From assembly GCF_009834345.1 (NCBI RefSeq), contig NZ_CP035042.1, forward strand, positions 2,108,001-2,172,000: a stretch of 64,000 nucleotides of DNA, in the 5' to 3' direction. Positions 53,137 through 61,658 of this stretch are shown piece by piece. The notes beneath the pieces were generated by a model. That model searched no databases and was not told the origin of the DNA. It saw only the letters and a program-made list of their open reading frames with translations. Made by a program: the position numbers and the translations under genes. Every line of letters starts with the position of its first letter. Positions within the stretch are counted from its first letter, which is position 1. The stretch comes from Billgrantia tianxiuensis. GTDB taxonomy: Bacteria; Pseudomonadota; Gammaproteobacteria; Pseudomonadales; Halomonadaceae.

Positions 53137-54006
53137 CTAGCCCTCCAGGCGGCCGAACTTGCCGGCCTGGAATTCGGCAAAGGCCTGGTGAATTTCCGCC
53201 TCGCTGTTCATCACGAAGGGACCGTAGCCCACCACCGGCTCGGCGATCGGCTCTCCGCCAAGCAGCAGCAGCTTGGCGTCGCTGTTGGCCTCGAGACGTA
53301 TCTCGTCGCCCTGGCGCTGGAAGGCCACCACGGCTTCTTCACGGACGACAGCGTCGCCGTTGACCTGCACGGTCCCTTCGAGCACCACCAGCAGCGTGGT
53401 GTGGCCTTCGGGAACTCTCAGGGTGGTCTCGGTACCCGGTTCAAGCCGCAGGTCCCAGACCTCGATCGGGGTGAAGGTATGAGCCGGGCCTCGGTGCCCG
53501 CGATACTCACCGGCAATCACCCGCAGCTCCCCGGCCCGCTGCGGAAGCGCGACCCGCGGGATATCGGCATCGAGCAGCGTCTGGTAGGCCGCCGGCGCCG
53601 ACTTGTGCTTGGCCGGCAGATTGACCCACAGCTGCACCATTTCCAGGGTGCCGCCCTGCTGCGTGAAGTTGCCGGAATGAAACTCCTCGTGAATGATGCC
53701 TGCCCCGGCGGTCATCCACTGGACGTCCCCTTCGCCGATACGCCCGCCGCTGCCGGTGGAGTCGCGATGTTCCAGCTCGCCCTTGTAGACCAGGGTCACG
53801 GTCTCGAAGCCACGGTGTGGGTGTGCACCGACGCCGCGGGGGCGGCTTGCCGGGGCGAAGTCGTGGGGACCGGCATGGTCGAGCAGCAGGAAGGGGCTGA
53901 GGTGATCGGCGCCCAGGCGGTCATAAGAGAACAGGGAGCGGACGGGGAAGCCGTCGCCGACCCAGTGGCCGCGGGGGGCGCCATAGATGCCGTGGATCTT
54001 CTTCAT
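53137..54006 (-). CDS. Pirin-family protein (YhaK-like), operon-leading
   Basis: A 289-residue bicupin: FLLLDHAGPHDFAPASRPRGVGAHPHRGFETVTLVYKGELEHRDSTG with metal His pair in GAHPHRG, GAGIIHEEFHSGN, and the C-terminal LLLLGGEPIAEPVVGYGPFVMNSEAEI typical of the family. First gene of the minus-strand operon (pirin, isochorismatase-like, ABM, pirin, FMN reductase), divergent from a LysR gene 127 bases away. Confidence 0.92.
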   Translation of the reverse strand: MKKIHGIYGAPRGHWVGDGFPVRSLFSYDRLGADHLSPFLLLDHAGPHDFAPASRPRGVGAHPHRGFETVTLVYKGELEHRDSTGSGGRIGEGDVQWMTAGAGIIHEEFHSGNFTQQGGTLEMVQLWVNLPAKHKSAPAAYQTLLDADIPRVALPQRAGELRVIAGEYRGHRGPAHTFTPIEVWDLRLEPGTETTLRVPEGHTTLLVVLEGTVQVNGDAVVREEAVVAFQRQGDEIRLEANSDAKLLLLGGEPIAEPVVGYGPFVMNSEAEIHQAFAEFQAGKFGRLEG

Positions 54007-54133
54007 GGTCTAGCTCCTGCTTGAACTGGGCTTTAGCCCGATACAGGAAGCTTATGCAGGGAACGAACGTGGCAGTAGAGGGTATAATTCACACTCTGCG
54101 TTCTATAAACAGGACAGTAAGGGGCGAAGCGAC

Positions 54134-55080
54134 ATGCAGGATCTCAACGATCTCTACTACTTCGTGCAGGTAGTGAATCATGGCGGTTTCGCCCCGGCCG
54201 GACGCGCCCTGGGCATTCCCAAGTCCAAGCTGAGCCGGCGTATCGCCATGCTGGAGGCGCGGTTGGGCACGCGGCTGATTCATCGCTCGACGCGCCATCT
54301 GTCGGTTACCGAGCTGGGCCAGGCCTACTACCGTCACTGCGTGGCGATGCTGGTGGAGGCGGAGGCCGCCGAGGAACTGATCCAACGCAACCTGGCGCTA
54401 CCGCGGGGCACGGTGCGGCTGAGCTGTCCGCCGAGCCTGCTGCACTACCTGATCACCCCGCTGCTGGTGCGCTTCATGGCGCAGTGCCCCGACGTGGAGG
54501 TGCAGGTGGAGGCCACCAGTCGACGGGTAGACGTGATCAGGGAGGGCTTCGACATGGCCATTCGGGTGCGTTTTCCGCCGCTCGAGGACAGCGACCTCTC
54601 GATGAAGGTGTTGTCGCGCAGCCCCCAGCGTCTGATGGCGGCGCCGGTGCTCTTCGAGAAGCGGCAGAGGCCGCAGGTGCCGGGGACCTGGCGGGATTGC
54701 CCAGCCTCGATTTCGACCAGATCGACAGGCAGCACCTTTGGGTACTCGATGGACCGGATGGCGCGACCGCCCGGATTCGTCACCAACCACGGCTGGTCAC
54801 CGATAATGCCGAGACGCTGCATCAGGCTGCGCTTGCGGGCCTGGGCGTGGTCAAGCTGGCGCTGCTGGTGGCAGGACAAGACCTGAAGGCGGGGCGCCTC
54901 ATCGACGTGCTACCCGGCTGGGAACCGCGGGGAGGGATCCTGCATGCCGTCTTTCCGTCGCGGCGCGGCGTACTTCCCGCAGTGCGGGCATTGCTCGACT
55001 TCCTGGCCGAGAATATCGCCGAGATCGACTTTACCAGCCAAACCGCCCTGGCCGTGGCGATGAATGAAGAAGGGGCATGA
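54134..55080 (+). CDS. LysR-family regulator of the pirin operon, one frameshift
   Basis: N-terminal winged helix (LYYFVQVVNHGGFAPAGRALGIPKSKLSRRIAMLEARLG) and a CrgA-like effector domain (ATSRRVDVIREGFDMAIRVRF; later LVTDNAETLHQAALAGLGVVKLALLV). The frame breaks in GGGG at 54682-54685; adding one base joins RPQVPG to DLAGLPSLDFDQIDRQHLW and gives 315 residues, normal for LysR. It probably regulates the divergent pirin operon, as is common for this gene pair. The break is likely a sequence error. Confidence 0.88.
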
Positions 55081-55092
55081 TGCTACGCTCGC

Positions 55093-55218
55093 TCAGCACA
55101 GCCGCGTGCCGAGCAACAGCAGCGAGGCGTCGGCGTTCTGCCAGCCCCACCACACCAGGGCCAGGGCGACACCGAGTGCCAGTAAGGCGGCAAGTTTCAC
55201 CAATGGGTAATGCATCAT
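55093..55218 (-). CDS. Small single-helix membrane protein coupled to the MFS gene
   Basis: A 41-residue frame with one membrane helix (LVKLAALLALGVALALVWWGW) and a short polar end. Its ATG overlaps the stop of the MFS transporter gene (ATGA), the arrangement of a coupled operon partner. No known family was recognised. It may stabilise the transporter or be unrelated; support is the overlap and the clean membrane segment. Confidence 0.5.
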   Translation of the reverse strand: MMHYPLVKLAALLALGVALALVWWGWQNADASLLLLGTRLC

Positions 55219-56423
55219 GCCTGGGCCTCTCGGGGGACAGGGCGCTTGATCGGTGCCTCGCTGATGAACCAGTGCAGCAGCGCCGCCGCCACCGAAAGCA
55301 GGATGGCTAGCTTCCATACCACATCATAGTCGCCGTGAAGGTCGTAGAGCATGCCACCGAGCCACACGCCGGTGAACGAGCCGACCTGATGGAACAGGAA
55401 GACGATGCCGCCGAGCATGGAGAGGTGGCGCACGCCGAACACAGCGGCCACGATGCCGTTGGTCAGCGGCACCGTGGAGAGCCACAGCAGGCCGATGGCG
55501 ATGCCGAACAGATAGGCGCTGGCGGGGCTCAGCGGCAGGAAGACGAAGGCCGCGATCACTGCGCCGCGGGCGAGATAGAGCCAACTGAGCAGGCGCGGCT
55601 TGGAGTAGAGCCCTCCCAGCCAGCCGGCGGCGTAGGTGCCGAAGATGTTGAACAGGCCCACCAGGGCCAGGGTAGTGCTGCCTACTTGTACGGCCAGCCC
55701 GTTATCGAACAGGTAGCCGGGCAGGTGCACACCGATGAACACCACTTGGAAGCCACACACGAAGAAACCCAGGCACAGCAGCCAGAAGCCGCGATGGCCG
55801 GCGGCCTCGTCCAGCGCCCCGCGAAGCGAGAGATCGCTGGCTTGGCGGGCCGAGGGGCGGTCCTTCAGCATGGCGCCGAGCGGTACCATCATGGCCGCCA
55901 GGGCGCCCATCGCCAGCAGCGCGGCAGACCAGCCGAGCCAGCCGAGCAGGCCCAGGGTACCCGGTAGCATGGCGAACTGGCCGAACGAGCCCGCCGCGCT
56001 GACGATACCCATGGCCATGCTGCGTTTCTCGGGTGCCACGGCGCGGCCTACGGCGCCGAGGATCACCGAGAAGGTGGTACCCGAGAGCCCCAGGCCGATC
56101 AGCAGCCCGGCGGAGAGCGACATGCCCAGCGCCGATTCGGAAAGCCCCATGAACAGCAGGCCGAGGGCATAGAGAATGCCGCCGATGGCAACCACCCGGG
56201 CCGCACCGAAGCGGTCGGCCAGAGCGCCGGTGAAGGGCTGGGCAAACCCCCAGACCAGGTTCTGCAACGCCAGGGCAAAGGCGAACACTTCGCGTCCCCA
56301 GCCCAGCTCGCTGCTCATCGGCTCGAGGAACAGGCCAAAACCATGGCGCAGCCCCATGGCCAGGGAGATGACCAGACTGCCGAGCAGGATCAGTAGCAGC
56401 GAGTGACGACGAAGGGCGTCCAT
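55215..56423 (-). CDS. Major facilitator superfamily transporter
   Basis: A 402-residue protein with 12 predicted membrane helices and the MFS motif between helices 2 and 3 (GALADRFGAARVVAIGG). The pattern (GLRHGFGLFLEPMSSELGWGREVFAFALALQNLVWGFAQPFTG) is close to the oxalate/formate or monocarboxylate-type transporters. Substrate unknown. The ATG at 56423 is followed by a typical cytoplasmic start (MDALRRHSLLL). Confidence 0.88.
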   Translation of the reverse strand: MDALRRHSLLLILLGSLVISLAMGLRHGFGLFLEPMSSELGWGREVFAFALALQNLVWGFAQPFTGALADRFGAARVVAIGGILYALGLLFMGLSESALGMSLSAGLLIGLGLSGTTFSVILGAVGRAVAPEKRSMAMGIVSAAGSFGQFAMLPGTLGLLGWLGWSAALLAMGALAAMMVPLGAMLKDRPSARQASDLSLRGALDEAAGHRGFWLLCLGFFVCGFQVVFIGVHLPGYLFDNGLAVQVGSTTLALVGLFNIFGTYAAGWLGGLYSKPRLLSWLYLARGAVIAAFVFLPLSPASAYLFGIAIGLLWLSTVPLTNGIVAAVFGVRHLSMLGGIVFLFHQVGSFTGVWLGGMLYDLHGDYDVVWKLAILLSVAAALLHWFISEAPIKRPVPREAQA

Positions 56424-56587
56424 GGTGACGGGCCTGTTTGCAGACTAATGAATACGGCACTATCGCGCTTTCTCAACACGCTGGCAATGTCGCCAATCGG
56501 CGACTCGACTGTTGCCGCCGTGCCACATGTGTAAAGGCAGTGTGATTCGCTATCATGAACAGTGTTCGACAACTTTGGAGATCCACC

Positions 56588-56764
56588 ATGTCACGGCGCC
56601 TGTTGATTCCTTTCCTTCTCGTCCTTGCCGCCACGCTGGTGGCGGGTTGCAGCTACCAGCCGGCACGTATCAAGTCCGAGCCGCTGATCGTCATCGACGA
56701 TGGTCGTGGCGGCCATGGCGGAAGCTTCTGTCCGCCGGGGCAGGCGAAGAAGGGCCGCTGCTGA
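56588..56764 (+). CDS. Small lipoprotein with CPPG...GRC tail (first of a pair)
   Basis: A 58-residue lipoprotein: signal MSRRLLIPFLLVLAATLVAGC (lipobox VAGC), then SYQPARIKSEPLIVIDDG, a Gly-rich stretch and the ending FCPPGQAKKGRC. The mature protein would be about 37 residues, attached to the outer membrane by its N-terminal Cys. The second gene at 56871 shares the lipobox-SY-PARI start and the FCPPG..GRC end, so they are tandem paralogues. The function is not known to me. Confidence 0.8.
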   Translation: MSRRLLIPFLLVLAATLVAGCSYQPARIKSEPLIVIDDGRGGHGGSFCPPGQAKKGRC

Positions 56765-56870
56765 GTCAGTGCATCGCCAAGACACACTAGACTGACCAGT
56801 TGTACCCATAACGACTTCGAACGGGAACCGAAGGGGCGTTTGGAGTTCTTGCCCAGAGAGGTGAATTGCC

Positions 56871-57143
56871 ATGAAAACGTCCCTGCGCTTGCTCACCCTG
56901 GCTTTTCTGCCTGCCATGCTGGTTTTGGCCGGCTGTAGCTACTCGCCGGCCCGGATCACCCCGGAGCCATTGGTCGTGGTCGATGGCGGTCATCGTCATT
57001 ATCACGACGACAAGCACCGCTACCGGCACCGGGATCGCTACGTCGAGCGTCATTACTACTATGACGACCGCCGCTATCGGGATCGCCATCATCACCGAGG
57101 TGGCTTCTGCCCGCCCGGCTTGAGGATGCAAGGCCGCTGCTGA
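56871..57143 (+). CDS. Small lipoprotein with His/Tyr/Arg-rich insert and CPPG...GRC tail (second of a pair)
   Basis: A 90-residue lipoprotein: MKTSLRLLTLAFLPAMLVLAGC (lipobox LAGC), SYSPARITPEPLVVVDGG, then about 35 residues very rich in His, Arg, Tyr and Asp (HYHDDKHRYRHRDRY and similar), ending GGFCPPGLRMQGRC. The insert could bind metal or stick to polyanions (inference). Same start and end motifs as the neighbour at 56588, so the pair arose by duplication with expansion of the middle. Confidence 0.82.
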   Translation: MKTSLRLLTLAFLPAMLVLAGCSYSPARITPEPLVVVDGGHRHYHDDKHRYRHRDRYVERHYYYDDRRYRDRHHHRGGFCPPGLRMQGRC

Positions 57144-57164
57144 ATGAACCCGGTTTCCTGCCGT

Positions 57165-57203
57165 CGCTCGGCAGGGTAGGGTGGTAGCTTCCCTGACCGA
57201 GCG
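57165..57203 (+). terminator. Candidate terminator hairpin after the lipoprotein pair
   Basis: CGCTCGG + CAGGG (57165-57176) pairs with CCCTG + CCGAGCG (57191-57203) with a one-base bulge. It lies between the lipoprotein gene and the AraC gene. There is no T run, so it is uncertain as a terminator. Confidence 0.45.
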
Positions 57204-57220
57204 GACTCCAAGAAACCGTC

Positions 57221-58066
57221 ATGTCTCTACTCGACCTGCGTACCTGCAACCTGGGGCAGGAGCACATCGCTCATGATCACGCGCACCATCAGTTGATTCT
57301 GGCGACCTGCGGCAGCACCGAACTCGAGGTCGCGGGCCTCGGCGATCGCGTTACCGGTGGGCGTGGCTGCCTGATTCCCTGCTCCTTTCATCACGAATAC
57401 GAAGGCGATGGCTGCAATCGTACGCTGGTGCTCGATGTGCCGTTGGCTGCGGTAACGGAGATGCGTGATGGCGAGGGCCTGCAGCGTCTGTTCGAGCGCC
57501 CGCGTTTCTTCACCGTACCCGCTCGTCTCAGCCGGTTGGCCACTACCCTGATGGCTCAGTTGGAGCAGTTTCCGGCACTTCATAGCGAGATTGCCGCACT
57601 GCTGCTGCGGGCGATCTACCTGCATCTCGAGAGTGAGGCATCCGCTCCTGCGCCGGTTTCCCGGCGACGCCCCCTTGAACGAATCGACATCGGCCGCCTC
57701 GATGCCTGGATCGACCGGCACCTTGCCGAAGAGATCCGGGTCGAGCGGTTGGCGGCGCTGTGCGCACTCAGCCCAGGTCACTTCCATGCGCTGTTTCGCG
57801 AGCTGATGGGGATCACGCCGCTGGCCCACGTGCAGCAGCGTCGTCTGGAGCACGCCCGTGCCTTGGTCCGACATAGCGATCTGAGCCTGGGGCATATTGC
57901 GGCCCTGGTCGGCTTCCGTGACCAGGGTAGCTTCAGCCGGGCCTACCGCCGTCATTTCGATGGCACTCCCTCACAGGAGCGTCGCCATACCGAGGCAACT
58001 GCCGAGTCTGGGGCAAGTCTTCATGAGTTGCGGGCAAGCATTGCCCCTTCGCACGTTCTAGTCTGA
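57221..58066 (+). CDS. AraC-family transcriptional regulator
   Basis: A 281-residue regulator: N-terminal cupin sensor (HDHAHHQLILATCGSTELEVAG, RGCLIPCSFHHEYEGDG) and C-terminal double helix-turn-helix (IRVERLAALCALSPGHFHALFRELMGITPLAHVQQRRLEHARALV, LGHIAALVGFRDQGSFSRAYRRHFDGTPSQ). It stands directly before, and in the same direction as, the amidohydrolase-RidA-cyclodeaminase-amidohydrolase-aminotransferase run (58128-62627) and is the likely regulator of it. Confidence 0.88.
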   Translation: MSLLDLRTCNLGQEHIAHDHAHHQLILATCGSTELEVAGLGDRVTGGRGCLIPCSFHHEYEGDGCNRTLVLDVPLAAVTEMRDGEGLQRLFERPRFFTVPARLSRLATTLMAQLEQFPALHSEIAALLLRAIYLHLESEASAPAPVSRRRPLERIDIGRLDAWIDRHLAEEIRVERLAALCALSPGHFHALFRELMGITPLAHVQQRRLEHARALVRHSDLSLGHIAALVGFRDQGSFSRAYRRHFDGTPSQERRHTEATAESGASLHELRASIAPSHVLV

Positions 58067-58127
58067 CGGTAAACGTCACTGCCTTGTCTGGCTTAGTACG
58101 TCAGCGTCGCGTCGCCAAGGAACCAAG

Positions 58128-59162
58128 ATGAAACTCTTCTACCATCCTGACCAGGAGGCTCACGCTCCTGCCTCTTTCCTGGTTCGTGGCCAGCTCACCT
58201 CGTCCCCCGAGGGGCCGGTGCGTGCCGAACTGTTGGCCAAGGGCCTGGCAGCAGCGGGCCTTGCCCTGCATGAACCCGATGATGTCGATAGCCCGCGGCT
58301 GCGCAGCCGTCTGGCCCGGATCCATACCCCACGCTACCTGAGTTTCCTCGAGACCATCCACGCCCGCTGGCGTGAGATGCCGGGAGCCTCCGAGCTGGTA
58401 ATGCCCAACGTGCACCCATGCGGTGGTGGGCACCACTACCCACGTCATCCGGTAGGCCAGGCGGGCTGGCACCTGCACGACATGGCGTGCCCCATCGCCG
58501 CCGGCAGCTTCCGCGGTATTCTGGCCAGCGCGGCCACCGCCCAGGCGGCAGCCGAGGCGCTGATCGGCGGACATGGCACCACCTATGCGCTGTGTCGGCC
58601 GCCGGGCCACCATGCCGGGCCGGACCGGGCGGGCGGCTTCTGCTTTCTCAATAACTCGGCGTTGGCGGCAACCGTGCTGCGCGAGCATTTCTCGCGGGTC
58701 GCAATACTCGACATCGACCTTCATCACGGTAACGGTACCCAGGACATCTTCTATTACCGGGGCGATGTCTGGACCGGCTCGCTGCATGTCGACCCGGCCG
58801 ATTTCTATCCCTTCTTCTGGGGCGGGGCCAACGAGGAGGGCATGGGCGAGGGGCTGGGCGCCAACGTCAACCTGCCGCTGCCATTGGGCAGCGATGGCGT
58901 CGCCTTCCTCGAGGCGCTGGAGGTGTTGATCGCCCGCATGGAAGCGTTTCGTCCCGAGGCGGTAGTGATCGCGCTGGGATTGGACGCCCATCGCGACGAT
59001 CCCCTGGCCGGCATGACGCTCGAGACCGCGAATTTCGAAGCGGTCGGCCGGCGCTTGGGCCAGCTGGCCCGGCCCGTCGTGCTGGTACAGGAGGGCGGCT
59101 ATCCCACCGAGCACCTGGGCGACAACCTGGCCGTCTTCATGAATGGCTTCAGCGGCGGCTGA
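58128..59162 (+). CDS. Acetylpolyamine amidohydrolase-like deacetylase (histone deacetylase fold)
   Basis: A 344-residue arginase/HDAC-fold Zn amidohydrolase. Catalytic motifs: CRPPGHHAGPDRAGGFCFLNNSALAA (His pair), ILDIDLHHGNGTQDIFY (Zn Asp/His), and QEGGYPTEHLG. The length and motif style match bacterial acetylpolyamine amidohydrolases, which remove acetyl groups from N-acetylated di- and polyamines. First enzyme gene after an AraC gene, followed by RidA and an ornithine-cyclodeaminase-family gene, and a second HDAC-fold gene. An acetylated amine or amino acid is the likely substrate. Confidence 0.88.
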   Translation: MKLFYHPDQEAHAPASFLVRGQLTSSPEGPVRAELLAKGLAAAGLALHEPDDVDSPRLRSRLARIHTPRYLSFLETIHARWREMPGASELVMPNVHPCGGGHHYPRHPVGQAGWHLHDMACPIAAGSFRGILASAATAQAAAEALIGGHGTTYALCRPPGHHAGPDRAGGFCFLNNSALAATVLREHFSRVAILDIDLHHGNGTQDIFYYRGDVWTGSLHVDPADFYPFFWGGANEEGMGEGLGANVNLPLPLGSDGVAFLEALEVLIARMEAFRPEAVVIALGLDAHRDDPLAGMTLETANFEAVGRRLGQLARPVVLVQEGGYPTEHLGDNLAVFMNGFSGG

Positions 59163-59227
59163 CGTGAGGCCGCGGACGTGCAAGTATTCGCTGTTCGACC
59201 CAACTCACCTCCATCGAGAGAGACGAC

Positions 59228-59584
59228 ATGACCATTCAGTACCATCACAGCAATGCCCGCATGAGCCAGATCGCCGTGCACAACGGAACCGTCTACCTGG
59301 CCGGCCAGGTACCGAGTGACGCCACCGCCGACATGCGTGGCCAGACCGAGCAGGTCCTGGCACGTATTGACGAGCTGCTGGCCGAGGCCGGCAGCTCCAA
59401 GGAGCACCTGATCTCGGCCCAGGTGTGGGTCACCGACATGGCGGAGTTCGACCAGATGAACGCGGCCTGGGAAGCCTGGGTCGTGCCGGGCCGCCCGCCG
59501 GTGCGCGCCGCCCTCGAGGCCAAGTTGGCCAAGCCCGAATGGAAGGTCGAGATCATGGTGGTCGCGGCCCTGCCGGAGGCTTGA
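59228..59584 (+). CDS. ridA: RidA-family enamine/imine deaminase
   Basis: A 118-residue RidA/YjgF protein: the catalytic arginine in PPVRAALEAKLAKPEWKVEIMVVA, plus VYLAGQVPSD at the N terminus. RidA hydrolyses reactive 2-aminoacrylate-type enamines and imines made by PLP enzymes. It ends one base before the ornithine-cyclodeaminase-family gene, which makes or uses imines, a good functional match. Confidence 0.93.
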   Translation: MTIQYHHSNARMSQIAVHNGTVYLAGQVPSDATADMRGQTEQVLARIDELLAEAGSSKEHLISAQVWVTDMAEFDQMNAAWEAWVVPGRPPVRAALEAKLAKPEWKVEIMVVAALPEA

Positions 59585-59585
59585 G

Positions 59586-60527
59586 ATGCGCATCGTCACC
59601 GCCGCGGAAGTTGCCGGCGCGCTGCCCTGGCCGGCACTGGTCGAGCGCTTGGCACTGACGTTCCGTGAGGGCGTGGAATCACCGCCGCGCCATCATCATG
59701 CCATGCAGCGGCCCGACGGCGAGGCCACCATGCTGCTGATGCCGGCCTGGGAACGGGCCGGCTACATCGGCGTGAAGATGGTCAATGTCTTTCCGCAGAA
59801 TGCCGACCATGGCCTGCCGGCCATTGCCGGTGTCTACCTGCTCAGCGAGGGCGCCCATGGGCGCCCGCTTGCCTGCCTCGATGGCAGCGAGCTGACCCGT
59901 CGTCGCACCGCGGCGGCCTCGGCCCTGGCGGCCCGCGAGCTGGCCAGGGAAGATGCCGAGACCCTGCTGGTGGTAGGCACCGGCAAGCTGGCACCCATGG
60001 TGATCGAGGCGCACGCCTCGGTGCGGCCCATCAAGCGAGTGCGAATCTGGGGCCGCAATCCGGAGAAGGCACGCCAGCTGGCCGCCGCGTATGCCGACAG
60101 GTTCGATTGTGCTGCGGTCGAGGATCTCGAGACGGCTGCCCGTGAAGCCGACCTGATCAGCTGCGTGACGCTCTCCAGCGAACCGTTGATACGCGGGGAG
60201 TGGCTCGCGCCCGGCACCCATCTCGACCTGATCGGCGCGTTTCGTCCCAGCATGCGCGAAACCGACGCCGAGTGCCTGCGCCGTGGCGAGGTATTCGTCG
60301 ATACCTATGCCGGCGCCCGGGGCGAGGCGGGCGACATTCTCCAGGCGATCGATGAAGGCGCGTTCGCTTTCGACGACATTGTCGCCGAACTGGCGGAGCT
60401 GCTGCGTGGCGAGAAGCCCGGGCGCAGCTCGAACGCTGCCATCACCGTATTCAAGTCGGTCGGCGCCTCGCTGGAAGATCTGGGGGCGGCCATCGAAGTC
60501 TGGGAACAGTTGGAGAAGCCTGCATGA
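59586..60527 (+). CDS. Ornithine cyclodeaminase / mu-crystallin family enzyme
   Basis: A 313-residue member of the OCD family (ornithine cyclodeaminase, alanine dehydrogenase, Delta1-pyrroline-2-carboxylate reductase, ketimine reductase). Motifs: YIGVKMVNVFPQNADHGLPAIAGVYLL with the active-site Lys, RRTAAASALAARELA, nucleotide site LLVVGTGKLAP, and GAFRPSMRETD. Ornithine cyclodeamination or reduction of a cyclic imine are both possible. Its stop overlaps the start of the next gene (ATGA), and it follows RidA directly. Confidence 0.88.
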   Translation: MRIVTAAEVAGALPWPALVERLALTFREGVESPPRHHHAMQRPDGEATMLLMPAWERAGYIGVKMVNVFPQNADHGLPAIAGVYLLSEGAHGRPLACLDGSELTRRRTAAASALAARELAREDAETLLVVGTGKLAPMVIEAHASVRPIKRVRIWGRNPEKARQLAAAYADRFDCAAVEDLETAAREADLISCVTLSSEPLIRGEWLAPGTHLDLIGAFRPSMRETDAECLRRGEVFVDTYAGARGEAGDILQAIDEGAFAFDDIVAELAELLRGEKPGRSSNAAITVFKSVGASLEDLGAAIEVWEQLEKPA

Positions 60528-61642
60528 AGGAGAAGCGTCGAACAGGCTTTTTCTGGCACGAGCGCTGCTTCTGGCATGATCCTGGCGCCATCGGCGTATT
60601 CTCGGCGCCCGGTGAGTTCCTGCAGCCACAGCCCGCCTCGGAAAGCCCCGAGAGCAAGCGCCGGCTGAAGAACCTGCTCGAGGTATCGGGCCTGATCGAC
60701 GAGCTCGACGTGCGCAAGGCGCCGCCGGCAAGCCGCGAGGATCTGGCGCGGTTTCATACCGGGCGCTACCTGGACGAACTCGAGGAGGGTGCCCTGACCC
60801 GGGGCGGCGATGCCGGTGAATGCGCACCCTACACGCCGGGCAGCCTGGCAGCGGCGAAACAATCGGCGGGCCTGGCAATCGCTGCGGTGGAGGCGGTGGC
60901 CAGCGGTGAGCTACCCAACGCCTATGCCCTGTGCCGGCCGCCGGGTCACCATGCCGAAGCCGATCGCGGGCGCGGTTTCTGCCTGCTCGGCAACGTTCCG
61001 GTAGCTGTGATGCGAGCCCGGGCGCTGGGTCATGCCCGGCGCATAGCGATTCTCGACTGGGACGTACACCACGGCAACGGCCAGCAGGACGCCTTCTATG
61101 ACGACCCCGACGTGCTGACCGTGTCGATTCACCAGGCCGGCAATTATCCGTTGGACAGCGGCTTCTTCGAGGAGCTGGGCGAAGGGGCGGGGCATGGTGC
61201 CAACCTCAACCTGCCGATGCCTCCCGGCAGCGGCATCGGCGCCTATCGCTACGCCATGCAGGAGCTGGTGCTGCCCGCCATCGGCGGCTTCGCTCCCGAC
61301 CTCATCGTGGTGGCCTGCGGCTATGACGCCTGCGGCAAGGACCCGCTGGGCAAGATGATGCTCAACAGCTCGGCCTTCGCCGCCATGACCCAGCAGCTCA
61401 AGGCCCTGGCCGAGCGCATCAGCGACGGCAAGCTGGTCATGATCCACGAGGGCGGCTATTCCGAGGGCTACGTGCCGATGTGCGGCCATGCGGTGATTCA
61501 GCAGCTGGCCGGCAGTCGCACCCAGGTACCCGACCCCCAGAACGACGAGATTGCCGCTTGGGCCTACCAATCGTTGCAACCTCACCAGCGTGCCCTGATC
61601 GATGGCTGGCGTGACCAGTGGCTGCGCGTTGCTCCACTCTGA
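60524..61642 (+). CDS. Class II histone-deacetylase-like amidohydrolase
   Basis: A 372-residue HDAC-fold Zn enzyme of the class II bacterial type: FFWHERCFWHDPGAIGVF start, CRPPGHHAEADRGRGFCLLGN (His pair), AILDWDVHHGNGQQDAFYDD (Zn site), VACGYDACGKDPLGKMMLNS (Zn Asp), and HEGGYSEGYVPMCG (catalytic loop). It is distinct from the smaller enzyme at 58128 and probably acts on a related acetylated or cyclic amide. Coupled by ATGA overlap to the preceding gene. Confidence 0.88.
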   Translation: MKEKRRTGFFWHERCFWHDPGAIGVFSAPGEFLQPQPASESPESKRRLKNLLEVSGLIDELDVRKAPPASREDLARFHTGRYLDELEEGALTRGGDAGECAPYTPGSLAAAKQSAGLAIAAVEAVASGELPNAYALCRPPGHHAEADRGRGFCLLGNVPVAVMRARALGHARRIAILDWDVHHGNGQQDAFYDDPDVLTVSIHQAGNYPLDSGFFEELGEGAGHGANLNLPMPPGSGIGAYRYAMQELVLPAIGGFAPDLIVVACGYDACGKDPLGKMMLNSSAFAAMTQQLKALAERISDGKLVMIHEGGYSEGYVPMCGHAVIQQLAGSRTQVPDPQNDEIAAWAYQSLQPHQRALIDGWRDQWLRVAPL

Positions 61643-61658
61643 ACCGATAGAGGAAGAC

